The notes under the pieces are model-generated. The model was not told where the DNA came from, ran no database searches, and was given only the letters and a program-made list of their open reading frames with translations. A program made the translations under genes and the position numbers. Shown in pieces: positions 1-7,100 of a stretch of DNA of 8,317 nt. The first letter of the stretch is position 1. Each line of letters begins with the position of its first letter. The DNA comes from Planctomycetales bacterium (lineage in GTDB: Bacteria; Planctomycetota; Planctomycetia; Pirellulales; Thermoguttaceae), in the NCBI GenBank assembly GCA_007127495.1, contig SKZG01000538.1:1-8317 (forward strand). Direction: 5' to 3'.

Positions 1-18
1 AATCGCCGGTGCAGGTTG

Positions 19-128
19 GGTTAGCATCGGCAAAGAAATAACTGACGTATTTTCTTCCCCCCTCACCCTACCCTCTCCCACCGAGGGAGAGGGGACATCG
101 GACAGTTATTTCTTTGCCGATGCTTACC
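19..128. mobile_element. MITE-like element with 26-bp terminal inverted repeats
   Basis: Bases 19-44 and 103-128 are inverted repeats matching at 25 of 26 positions; the inner 22 bp (23-44 against 103-124) are perfect and the single mismatch is 22 against 125. The ends begin GGTTAGCATCGG and, on the other strand, GGTAAGCATCGG. The 58-bp centre (45-102) carries a separate hairpin and no coding potential. GTTG occurs immediately outside each end (15-18 and 129-132), which fits a 4-bp target duplication. Long terminal repeats, small size, no gene and a possible duplication are what a non-autonomous miniature element would show. A large structured 3'-end element or processing site is the alternative. 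There is no T-run next to either stem, so it is not a classical intrinsic terminator. The family is not identified. Confidence 0.6.
71..93. repeat. Inner CCCTCTCCC/GGGAGAGGG hairpin
   Basis: Bases 71-79 (CCCTCTCCC) and 85-93 (GGGAGAGGG) form a perfect 9-bp stem around the 5-nt loop ACCGA. It lies inside the 19-128 element and is preceded by a C-rich stretch from about 57 to 73. From memory, similar C-rich hairpins occur as dispersed REP-like repeats in many GC-rich bacterial genomes. No T-tract follows on either strand, so a simple terminator is unlikely. Confidence 0.6.
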
Positions 129-567
129 GTTGGCCGGAAGTCAGCCGATGGCTTTCCCGGCGTCTGCTTGCGTGATCCAATGCGATGCCTTGCTCGATGA
201 ACCGCTCAACCGCGTCGACGTTGTGCCTGCCAATGAGTTTGCGGCGGACCCAACCATCGGCCGTCCGTCGAAACATGATCATTTGCGGAATGGCGCCGCC
301 ACCGGTAAGCCGCTTGGCCAGGTCCGCTTCCTGGTCGCTGTTCACACGGGCAAAAGCGATTTTTTTGAAGCACCGCCGCTTGCGCAATTCCGGTAACACA
401 TGCCGTTTCATTGCCACACACGGGGGGCACCAGTCGGTGCCTACCAGGACAACCATCGGCCTTCCCGACTCCACGATCGTCTTGTACGCCGCCGCGTAGG
501 TTTCGGCCTCGGCCTCGGAACCTGGAAGTGCAAGCGACAGAACGGCGGATAACATAACACCCAACAT
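124..567 (-). CDS. Thioredoxin-fold protein with WCPPC active site, probably exported
   Basis: The 147-aa product has the thioredoxin active site WCPPC at residues 46-50, after a hydrophobic strand (MVVLVGTD). The expected cis-proline lies in GAIPQ (Pro94), and the terminal strand and helix run to about residue 128. The likely role is thiol-disulfide exchange; the CPPC dipeptide differs from the CGPC of cytoplasmic thioredoxin, so a specialised redox role is possible. Residues 1-22 start with a hydrophobic segment ending near SEAEAE and may be a weak signal peptide, although the usual positive n-region is missing. The ATG at 567 is chosen because an AGGAGA Shine-Dalgarno site lies 7 nt upstream. 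The tail after about residue 130 is polar and Arg/Ser-rich. The TAA stop (126-124) lies inside the terminal repeat of the neighbouring element, so the present C-terminus probably results from that insertion. The partner protein is unknown. Confidence 0.82.
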   Translation of the reverse strand: MLGVMLSAVLSLALPGSEAEAETYAAAYKTIVESGRPMVVLVGTDWCPPCVAMKRHVLPELRKRRCFKKIAFARVNSDQEADLAKRLTGGGAIPQMIMFRRTADGWVRRKLIGRHNVDAVERFIEQGIALDHASRRRESHRLTSGQR

Positions 568-845
568 GGCGGGTTCTCCTGGGGCACGTAGCGGGGTCTT
601 GGCGGGAACTCAGGCGAGGACATTTCGGCGGAACCGACTCGTTTGGCAGCGCGCTGCACATTCGGTGCCCGCGCCTCGGCAGGTGGCACGAGGCCACTGC
701 GCAGACGCGCCGCACATTGACAGCACCGGTACAGTTTACTCAAGCGAACAGCCGAAGGCAAGGAGGGGACGGTTTTTAGGGTCTTCCGTTTCCCGGTGCA
801 GGCCGCGACAATTCTTGACATACCCCCCCAATAGGTTGTCCGTTT
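568..845. other. Divergent intergenic spacer (278 bp)
   Basis: This stretch separates the leftward thioredoxin-fold gene from the rightward Gfo/Idh/MocA-like gene, so promoters for both should lie here. A perfect TTGACA occurs at 815-820 on the plus strand, but no convincing -10 box follows at 15-18 nt and the start codon is only 26 nt beyond its first base. No small gene, RNA fold or repeat was recognised. The rest of the spacer contains no clear sigma-70 box. Confidence 0.5.
575..580 (-). promoter_or_regulatory. Shine-Dalgarno site of the thioredoxin-fold gene
   Basis: On the minus strand AGGAGA sits 7 nt upstream of the ATG at 567-565. It is a near-consensus site at good spacing and decides this start codon. 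Confidence 0.7.
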
Positions 846-1853
846 ATGAAGCTTCGTGTTGGTTTGATCGGGTTGGGCGACGCCTGGCAGCAGCGGCATG
901 CGCCGGCGCTGCGCGCGCTGTCGGATCGATTCGAGGTGCGGGCGATTTGCGATCAGGTCGGTCACCGGGCTCAGCAAGCCGGGGCTGAGTTTGGTGCCAA
1001 TGTGGTGGAGGGGTATCGGGCGCTGGTTGGTCGTGAAGACATCGACGCGGTGCTCATGCTGGCGCCCCAATGGTACGGCGCTCTGCCCATTCTGGCCGCC
1101 TGCGAGGCGGGCAAAGCGGTCTATTGCGCGGCCGGGCTCGACCTCGATCCTCAGGAAGCACGTCGGGTCAAGCAGCAGGTCGATAACACGGGAATCGCTT
1201 TCGTTTCCGAGTTCCCACGCCGCCACGCTCTGGCCACCATCCGCTTGAAGGAGCTGCTTGCCACCCAACTTGGCCCGCCCGAACTCCTCTTCTGCCACCG
1301 GCGCATCGCCGTGCCGCAGGCCAAATGCCAACTGGCCGGCCGTACCGAGGAGCATTCGGCCGTGCGCGACCTGGTCGAACTGGTCGACTGGTGCCGGTAC
1401 GTCGTCGGCCGTGAGCCTGCCTGGGTCACCGGCCTGATGCATCACGGCGGCGGGGTGCGCGTCGAGGACTACCAGATGATGTCGCTCGACTTTTCGGATC
1501 GGGCGAGTCCCGGTACGGGCCCGGTAGCCCAAATAAGCTGCGGGCGCTACATTCCCGCCGACTGGAAGGAGGCCGTTGGCTACAGGCCGCTGGCCGAATT
1601 GCAGGTGGGCTGCGAGAACGGAATCGCCTTCGTCGACCTGCCGGCCTCGGTGGTTTGGTTCGACGCGGCGGGCCGCCATCAGGAGTCGCTCGACGGAGAG
1701 CGGCCCGTTGGCGAACAGCTTCTCAGCCATTTCTACCGCTGCGTGACCAGCCTGCTGCGTCGCACGTGCGACTTGGAAGACGCCTACCGCGCCTTGTGGA
1801 TTGTTCAGCAAGCGCGCCGCAGCCACGAGTTGGGCAAACGGCTTGAACTATGA
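846..1853 (+). CDS. Gfo/Idh/MocA-family oxidoreductase-like protein lacking the EKP motif
   Basis: The 335-aa product begins with a Rossmann fold: GLIGLGDAW (residues 6-14) is the dinucleotide-binding turn and Asp36 ends the second strand (AICD), where NAD(H)-specific members often have an acidic residue. The segment DAVLMLAPQWYG...CEAGKAVYC aligns with the family pattern that normally ends in GKHVLCEKPLA, but residues 95-97 are AAG instead of EKP, so the usual catalytic lysine is absent. The C-terminal part (about 120-335) fits the substrate-binding domain, ending in the family-like LEDAYRALWIVQQARRSHELG. Length is typical. ATG 846 gives the correct N-terminus of the fold; only a weak AGG (833-835) precedes it. 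It converges on the kinase gene with 7 bp between stops. A classical sugar dehydrogenase role is doubtful; it may bind cofactor or use different chemistry. The substrate is unknown. Confidence 0.8.
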   Translation: MKLRVGLIGLGDAWQQRHAPALRALSDRFEVRAICDQVGHRAQQAGAEFGANVVEGYRALVGREDIDAVLMLAPQWYGALPILAACEAGKAVYCAAGLDLDPQEARRVKQQVDNTGIAFVSEFPRRHALATIRLKELLATQLGPPELLFCHRRIAVPQAKCQLAGRTEEHSAVRDLVELVDWCRYVVGREPAWVTGLMHHGGGVRVEDYQMMSLDFSDRASPGTGPVAQISCGRYIPADWKEAVGYRPLAELQVGCENGIAFVDLPASVVWFDAAGRHQESLDGERPVGEQLLSHFYRCVTSLLRRTCDLEDAYRALWIVQQARRSHELGKRLEL

Positions 1854-1860
1854 CGGTTTG

Positions 1861-3000
1861 TTATTCCAGCTTCGGCGGGGCGTCGTCTTCGCCGGGGCAA
1901 TCGAGTTCTTCGAGCCACAAGCGGATTTCGTTGTCGTATTCGCTGGCCAGGTCGCCCTTGATGAGCTGCCGGTGGAAGCTGGCTGCTCCCTCCTTCAACA
2001 GGTCGGCCGCTTCCGCGCTGGGGAAACGTCGCGAGGGGTCCGGCGCGACCAGGCCACGGCAAAAACTCATCAGCAACTCGTTGCACACGACCTCTTCGGG
2101 CAAAATGCGGCCGAGCCGCTGCGCTAAAAACCGCTTGGCTTCGAGCAACTCCTGGTAGCTCGTCAAGCCGGCAAACGCCGGCGAGCCCGATAGCATTTCG
2201 ATCAGCACGTAGCCCAGGCTGGCCAGGTCGCTTCGGGGCGTACACGCCTCGCCGTCGAGCACTTCGGGGGCGGCGTAGGTGGGCGTGCAACTGCGGCGGG
2301 TCGGGGCATTGTCCAATTCGAACGCCGACCCCAAATCGACGATCTTCGCGTTTCCCGTCCGCTTGAGCATGATGTTGGACGGCTTCAAGTCGCCGTGGAC
2401 GATTCCATTGCGGTGCAGCGCGGCCAGCGCGGCCAGGCAATCGCGCACAATCGCAATGGCCACGCCCGGCTTCACCCGCGGCTGTATCGGCCCGGCGGTC
2501 ACGATCACCTGGTTGACATATCGCCACCGCTTGTTGCTCACATGGTAATGGATCCATTCGAGCATCTTTTGGGTGAGCAGCCGTTTCAGGTCGAACCCGT
2601 CCACCCATTCCATTTCCATCAACCGGATCCGGTCGCGGTCGATCCAGTTGTGGACGTCGAGCAGGTTGTCTTGCTGGATCTGCGCCACGTGGGCGGCTAC
2701 CTGGGCCATGCGGCCCATGGCGTCGTCGTAGGATCGCTCGTCCTCGTACCGTTCCGGCGAAAAGACTTTGATAGCCACCGGCAGCGTGAAGCTGTCGGTC
2801 CCGCGGCGCTCGCTGAGGAACACGACTCCCTGGCCGCCGGCGCCCAGCGCCCGGAGCAACTGGTGGTGTTCGGTCCAGCTCAATCGCTGCTGGTCGAGGA
2901 TTTGTTTATAGCGCGCGACCAGCTCGTCGCAGAAGTGCTCGGCCGTATGGCCTCCCCAGGTTCGGGTTGCACTTCCTTCGAGGAAAGTTGTGGTAGCCAT
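1861..3000 (-). CDS. Ser/Thr protein kinase, non-RD type with DLG motif
   Basis: The 379-aa product has an almost complete eukaryotic-type kinase domain. The glycine loop is LGAGGQG (residues 52-58) and the ATP-binding lysine is in VAIK (Lys78). The catalytic loop is HGDLKPSN (202-209, base Asp204, Asn209). The metal-binding motif is DLG rather than DFG (222-224). APE is at 244-246 and an SDLASLG helix starts near 257. HGD replaces HRD, so it is a non-RD kinase and may not need activation-loop phosphorylation. About 35 extra basic and aromatic residues (roughly 143-178) lie between the hinge and the helix before the catalytic loop. No transmembrane helix or sensor domain is seen, so it looks cytoplasmic. 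The ATG at 3000 is preferred: the frame stays open to a GTG at 3117 (39 more residues), but that extension is Arg/Ala-rich and unlike a kinase N-terminus. Neither start has a clear Shine-Dalgarno site. The substrate is unknown. Confidence 0.88.
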   Translation of the reverse strand: MATTTFLEGSATRTWGGHTAEHFCDELVARYKQILDQQRLSWTEHHQLLRALGAGGQGVVFLSERRGTDSFTLPVAIKVFSPERYEDERSYDDAMGRMAQVAAHVAQIQQDNLLDVHNWIDRDRIRLMEMEWVDGFDLKRLLTQKMLEWIHYHVSNKRWRYVNQVIVTAGPIQPRVKPGVAIAIVRDCLAALAALHRNGIVHGDLKPSNIMLKRTGNAKIVDLGSAFELDNAPTRRSCTPTYAAPEVLDGEACTPRSDLASLGYVLIEMLSGSPAFAGLTSYQELLEAKRFLAQRLGRILPEEVVCNELLMSFCRGLVAPDPSRRFPSAEAADLLKEGAASFHRQLIKGDLASEYDNEIRLWLEELDCPGEDDAPPKLE

Positions 3001-3203
3001 TGCACTGAACGCCCGAAGCCTCAAAACATCGGTAAAAGCACGACGCGCCCTGAGGCGAGCGGCCGAAATCACCTTCCACTCCGGTAGATTCCTTGGACCG
3101 TTACCATTATCATACACAGTCGACCGGCTTGGCGTCTATAGGGGAACTATGCCGCAAATGGGTGGCTCGATTCGCCGACGCGCCGAACGGCTCGGTACGG
3201 AAA

Positions 3204-3209
3204 ATTATA
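3204..3209 (-). promoter_or_regulatory. Possible -10 box for the kinase gene
   Basis: The minus strand reads TATAAT in a local A/T patch within GC-rich DNA. It would give a leader of about 200 nt before the ATG at 3000. No clear -35 hexamer is present at normal spacing, so this is only a candidate. Confidence 0.2.
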
Positions 3210-3360
3210 CCCTGCCACCACCGGCCAACTGGCGGCCGAGCGGTTTGCTTGGGCAGCCGGGCTGTGCCGCATGGCTGGGAAGGTCGCCGACCGGCGGCTT
3301 GCACGATACAATAGGTGGACTGAGGGGCCCCGTGGCGCAAGAACGTCCTATGTCCCCGGA

Positions 3361-3365
3361 AGGAG
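3361..3365 (+). promoter_or_regulatory. Shine-Dalgarno site that fixes the DUF4058 start
   Basis: AGGAG lies 8 nt before the ATG at 3374. An in-frame ATG at 3350 would add 8 residues but would place this site inside the coding region, so 3374 is favoured. Confidence 0.75.
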
Positions 3366-3373
3366 CTATAGCC

Positions 3374-4135
3374 ATGCCCATTCACGATTGGCGCCGCGTT
3401 GAAGCAGGAATCTTTCATGATTTCCATCATGCATGGATCGAAGAAATCAAGCGTGCCTTGAACACCGGACTTCTGCCTTACGGCTACTACGCCCTGGCAG
3501 AGCAACATGCGGCCGGGTTCGGGCCCGACATCCTGACCCTGGAGCATGTGCCGGGGGAAGACGAACCGGCACCGAGCCGGCCGACCGGCGAGACGGCCAA
3601 CGGCGGCGGGGTGGGCTTGCTGGTCGCGCCGCCGAAAGTGCGCATCCGCGCCGAGACCGACATGGAGTTCTACCGCCGCAAGCAAAGCACCGTCGTGGTC
3701 CGGCACGTCAGCGGCGACCGGATGGTGGCGGTCGTCGAGATCGTGTCGCCGGGCAACAAGTCGGGGCAGAAGGCATTCCGGATGTTTCTCGACAAAGCCG
3801 GCCAACTGCTCGACCGGCAGATTCACTTGCTCGTTCTCGACCTGCTTCCACCCACCCCTCGCGACCCGGGCGGCATCCATGCCGCAATTTGGGAAGAGGT
3901 GACCGGGCAACCGTTCGCCGCGGTTGAAGGCAAACCGCTCACGCTGGCCGCGTACGAGTCGGCATTGAGCGTGCGGGCGTATGTCGAGCCGGTGGCCTTG
4001 GGCGACGCCATGCCCGACATGCCGCTGTACCTCGAGCCCAACGGCTACGTGCTGGTCCCGCTGGAGGCCACGTACGATCGCGCGTTCGCCGCAATGCCCC
4101 GCCGCTGGCAAGCCGTGCTCCAATCGGCCGGCTAG
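3374..4135 (+). CDS. DUF4058 family protein
   Basis: The 253-aa product starts MPIHDWRRVEAGIFHDFHHAW and continues with LNTGLLPYGYYALAEQ, which I recognise as the N-terminal signature of DUF4058, a family of unknown function found in planctomycetes and cyanobacteria. The core carries VVEIVSPGNKSG (residues 120-131, with Glu122, Ser125-Pro126 and Asn128-Lys129) followed by a hydrophobic strand HLLVLDLL (Asp156 inside). This arrangement resembles the EvlSP...K pattern of Uma2-like proteins with a PD-(D/E)XK-type fold, but that relation is inference. A Gly/Pro-rich, probably flexible segment covers residues 58-80. No signal peptide or membrane segment is seen. ATG 3374 is chosen because of the AGGAG at 3361-3365 and because the conserved N-terminus begins exactly there. 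It ends 38 bp before the large exported propeller gene on the same strand and could be transcribed with it. The function is unknown. Confidence 0.87.
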   Translation: MPIHDWRRVEAGIFHDFHHAWIEEIKRALNTGLLPYGYYALAEQHAAGFGPDILTLEHVPGEDEPAPSRPTGETANGGGVGLLVAPPKVRIRAETDMEFYRRKQSTVVVRHVSGDRMVAVVEIVSPGNKSGQKAFRMFLDKAGQLLDRQIHLLVLDLLPPTPRDPGGIHAAIWEEVTGQPFAAVEGKPLTLAAYESALSVRAYVEPVALGDAMPDMPLYLEPNGYVLVPLEATYDRAFAAMPRRWQAVLQSAG

Positions 4136-4173
4136 CCCCGTTTTCCACTATTGAACGTCCTGGAGACCATATC

Positions 4174-7100
4174 ATGCGCAATCGCCATTCCGCGTTTCCG
4201 CGGTCCGTCCTTTTTCTGGGCTGCCTGGGCCTGCTCGCTTCCTCGGCGTCGGCAACAGCCGAGGTGCCTTCCACGCCGGCCGAGTCCGCCCGGGCCGTCC
4301 TGGCCGAAAGCGGCGTTCGCGGCGGGCTGGTCGTCCACCTCGGTTGCGTCGACGGCGAACGAACTGCGGCGCTGTGGGCTGACGACCGCTACCTGGTCCA
4401 CGGGCTCGACACCGACCCCGAGCGCGTCGCGAAGGCCCGCGAGCTGCTGCACGCCCGCGGGCTGTACGGGCCGGTTTCGGTCGACCTGTTCGACGGGCGG
4501 AACCTACCGTACGTAACCGATACGGTCAACCTGCTGGTGGCCGAAGACCTGGGCGACGTGCCCCTCGACGAGGTCCGCCGCGTGCTGGCCCCGCTGGGCG
4601 TCGCGTGCCTCCGCCGGGGCGACGGGTGGGAAAGCATCGCCGAGCCGTGGCCGGACGACATCGGCCAGTGGACGCACTTCCTGCACGACGCCGGCGGCAA
4701 CGCCGTATCGCCCGACCGGCGGGTCGGCTCGCCGACGCGCCTGCGCTGGGTGGCCGGCCCGCGATGGTCGCGCAGCCACGAAACGCCCACGAGCGTAAAC
4801 GCCGTGGTGAGTGCCCGCGGCCGCGTGTTCATGATCTTCGACGAAGCGCCCGCCGGCGTGTACCGCAACCTGCCGTGGAAAGCCAACTTGATTGCCCGCG
4901 ACGCCTTCAACGGCACGCTGCTGTGGAAGGTGCCCATGCGCGGCTGGCAACCCGAGCACGGCATCGAGGTCGGCCGGGGCGACCGCTGGCAGATGCACCA
5001 CACCATCCCGCGCCGACTCATCGCCGAGGGCGACCGCGTGTACGTGACCCTGGGCTTCCTCGATTCGCCCGTTTCGGTGCTCGACGCGGCCTCCGGAGAG
5101 ATTCTGGTGGAGGCCCTCGAAGGCACGCGGGGAACCGACGAAATGCTCCTTTCCGACGGCGTGCTGGTGGCGAAAATCCCGAAGGAGTTGTCGATCGGCG
5201 CCGCAGCCCGTTTCGGACGCGACGCGCCGCACGATACCCTCGCGGCCGTCGACACGGCCACCGGCAAGCTGTTGTGGCAGAAGGACCGGGTGCGCGTGAT
5301 TCCCTACGCCCTCTCGGCCCAGGCGGGGCGGTTGGTGTACCACAATGTCGAAGAACTGGTGTGCCTCGACCTGCGCACCGGCGAGGAGCTGTGGCGCACG
5401 CCGAACGACGTCGGCGTGACCGTCGGCGCGGCCAGCACGCTGGTCGTCGACGACGGCGTGGTGCTGTTCCACGGGCACCTGAAGCAAGAAGGGAAGGAGC
5501 GCGGGCTCTATGTCAGTGCCCTATCGCTCGACGATGGCAAGCCGCTGTGGCGCCGTCCGGGCGGCCGGGGGCAGGCCGAGGCATGCGTCCAGCCCACGGA
5601 CCTGTTCGTCATCGACGGCACCGTCTGGTGCGGTGGCTTCCTGCGCGGGTTCGACCTGCACAGTGGCGAAGTGATTCGGGAATTGTCCATCGGCAAGCTC
5701 ATTTCGCCCGGACACCACTACCGCTGCCATCGCAGCAAGGCGACCGAACGGTTCCTCATTTGGCCAAAGCGCGGGGCCGAGTTCGTCGACCTGGTCGGGG
5801 ACGACCACATGCGGAACGACTGGCTCCGCGCGCCGTGCTTCACGGGCGCCACGCCGGCCAACGGGCTGTTCTACGCGCCGCCGAGCCAGTGCTTCTGCTA
5901 TCCCGGGGTGAAGAAGCCCGGGTTCCTGGCCACCACGGCGGAGCCGGCCGAGCCGCTGCGTCCGTCGGCCGACTCGCAGCTTGAGCGGGGCCCGGCGTAC
6001 GCCGCCGCCGCGCCCGGGCCGGAAGCCACCGCCGCTGATTGGCCCATGTACCGGCGCGACGGCCTGCGGAGCGGCGCGACGGCCGCTCGGGTGCCGGCCG
6101 AACCCGGCACGCTGTGGCAGGTGGAGCTGGCCGGCCGTGGCTCGCAGCCGGTGATCGTGGGCGACCGTCTTTGGGTGGCCGAACGCGACGCACACCGCAT
6201 CCGCTGCCTCGACGCCGCCACCGGCGACGACGTGTGGACCTTCACAGCCGGCGGGCGGGTCGACTCGACGCCCACCTACCACGACGGCCTGCTGCTGTTC
6301 GGCTGCCGAGACGGCTGGGTGTACTGCCTCCGCGCCGCCGACGGCGCCCTCGCCTGGCGGTTCCAGGCCGCGCCGAACGCGCAGCGCATCGTGTCCTACG
6401 AGCAACTCGAATCGCTCTGGCCGGTGCATGGCAGCGTGCTCGTGCAGGACGGCACGGCCTACTTCGCCGCCGGGCGGTCGTCGTTCCTCGACGGCGGCAT
6501 TCTGGTGTACGCGCTCGACGCGGTGACGGGCAAGGTGCTCCACGGCCATCACCTGGAGGGCCCGTGGCCGAATATCTGGGAGGAGATGGGCGCGCCGTTC
6601 GCCATGGAGGGCGCGCTGAACGACCTGTTCGTTTCCGACGGCCGAGACTTGTACCTCAAACGCATCAAGTTCGACGCCCAACTCAACCGCCTGCCCACGA
6701 AACAAAAAAGCCCCCTGGGCGAGTTGGACATGGGCGCGAATCACCTGGTGGCCACGGGCGGATTCCTCGATGACACGGGCTTCGACCGCCTGTACTGGAT
6801 GCACAGCCACCGCTGGCCCGGCTTCTACTTCGCCCAGCACGCGCCGAAGAGCGGGCAGCTTGTCGTGTTCGACGAAAATACCGCCTATGCCGTGAAATAC
6901 TTCTACCGCCGCTTCCACTGGAGCCCCATCTTCTTCCCCGGCGAGGACGGATACCTGCTGTTCGCCGACGACCTCGCCAACCAGCCGGTGCTGGCGAAAG
7001 AGGAGTTCAAGCGAGGCATTCCGGGGCATCCGCGGGAGTTCTTCGAGCAGTATCGCGACATTCTGGCCGCCCAGCCCGACGTCGAGCCGATCCAATGGCT

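Larger units (their letters stand above)
3001..3373. other. Divergent intergenic spacer (373 bp)
   Basis: This region lies between the leftward kinase gene and the rightward DUF4058 gene, and should carry both promoters. On the minus strand there are two -10-like boxes: a perfect TATAAT at 3209-3204 and TATGAT at 3114-3109. On the plus strand TACAAT lies at 3307-3312, about 60 nt before the DUF4058 start. None has a good TTGACA-like partner at 16-18 nt. A short GGGGCCCC palindrome is at 3324-3331. If the kinase started at GTG 3117, bases 3001-3117 would be coding. No RNA gene, repeat or additional protein gene was recognised. Confidence 0.5.

Noticed and set aside
45..102. Element centre as an intrinsic terminator for the thioredoxin-fold gene
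   Set aside because: The hairpin is strong, but no T-tract follows in the minus-strand transcript; the long outer repeats and flanking GTTG fit a mobile element better.
815..845. Perfect TTGACA at 815-820 as a -35 box for the Gfo/Idh/MocA-like gene
   Set aside because: No acceptable -10 hexamer follows at 15-18 nt and the start codon is too close for a normal leader.
441..1826. Long minus-strand open frame (461 codons) opposite the Gfo/Idh/MocA-like gene
   Set aside because: It lies antisense to a gene with clear family motifs, and its translation is rich in Arg, Ala, Pro and His with no recognisable domain. It is a by-product of high GC content.
3001..3117. GTG start at 3117 for the kinase, adding 39 residues
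   Set aside because: The added residues are Arg/Ala-rich and unlike a folded N-terminus, and there is no Shine-Dalgarno site. ATG 3000 is simpler, though not proven.
2990..3373. Upstream extension of the DUF4058 frame back into the kinase region
   Set aside because: The frame is open, but conserved DUF4058 sequence starts exactly at ATG 3374 with AGGAG at the right distance, and the extension is low-quality and overlaps the kinase 5' end antisense.
3110..4123. Minus-strand open frame (337 codons) opposite the DUF4058 gene
   Set aside because: The plus-strand frame has the DUF4058 signature and a good Shine-Dalgarno site. The antisense translation has no recognisable feature.
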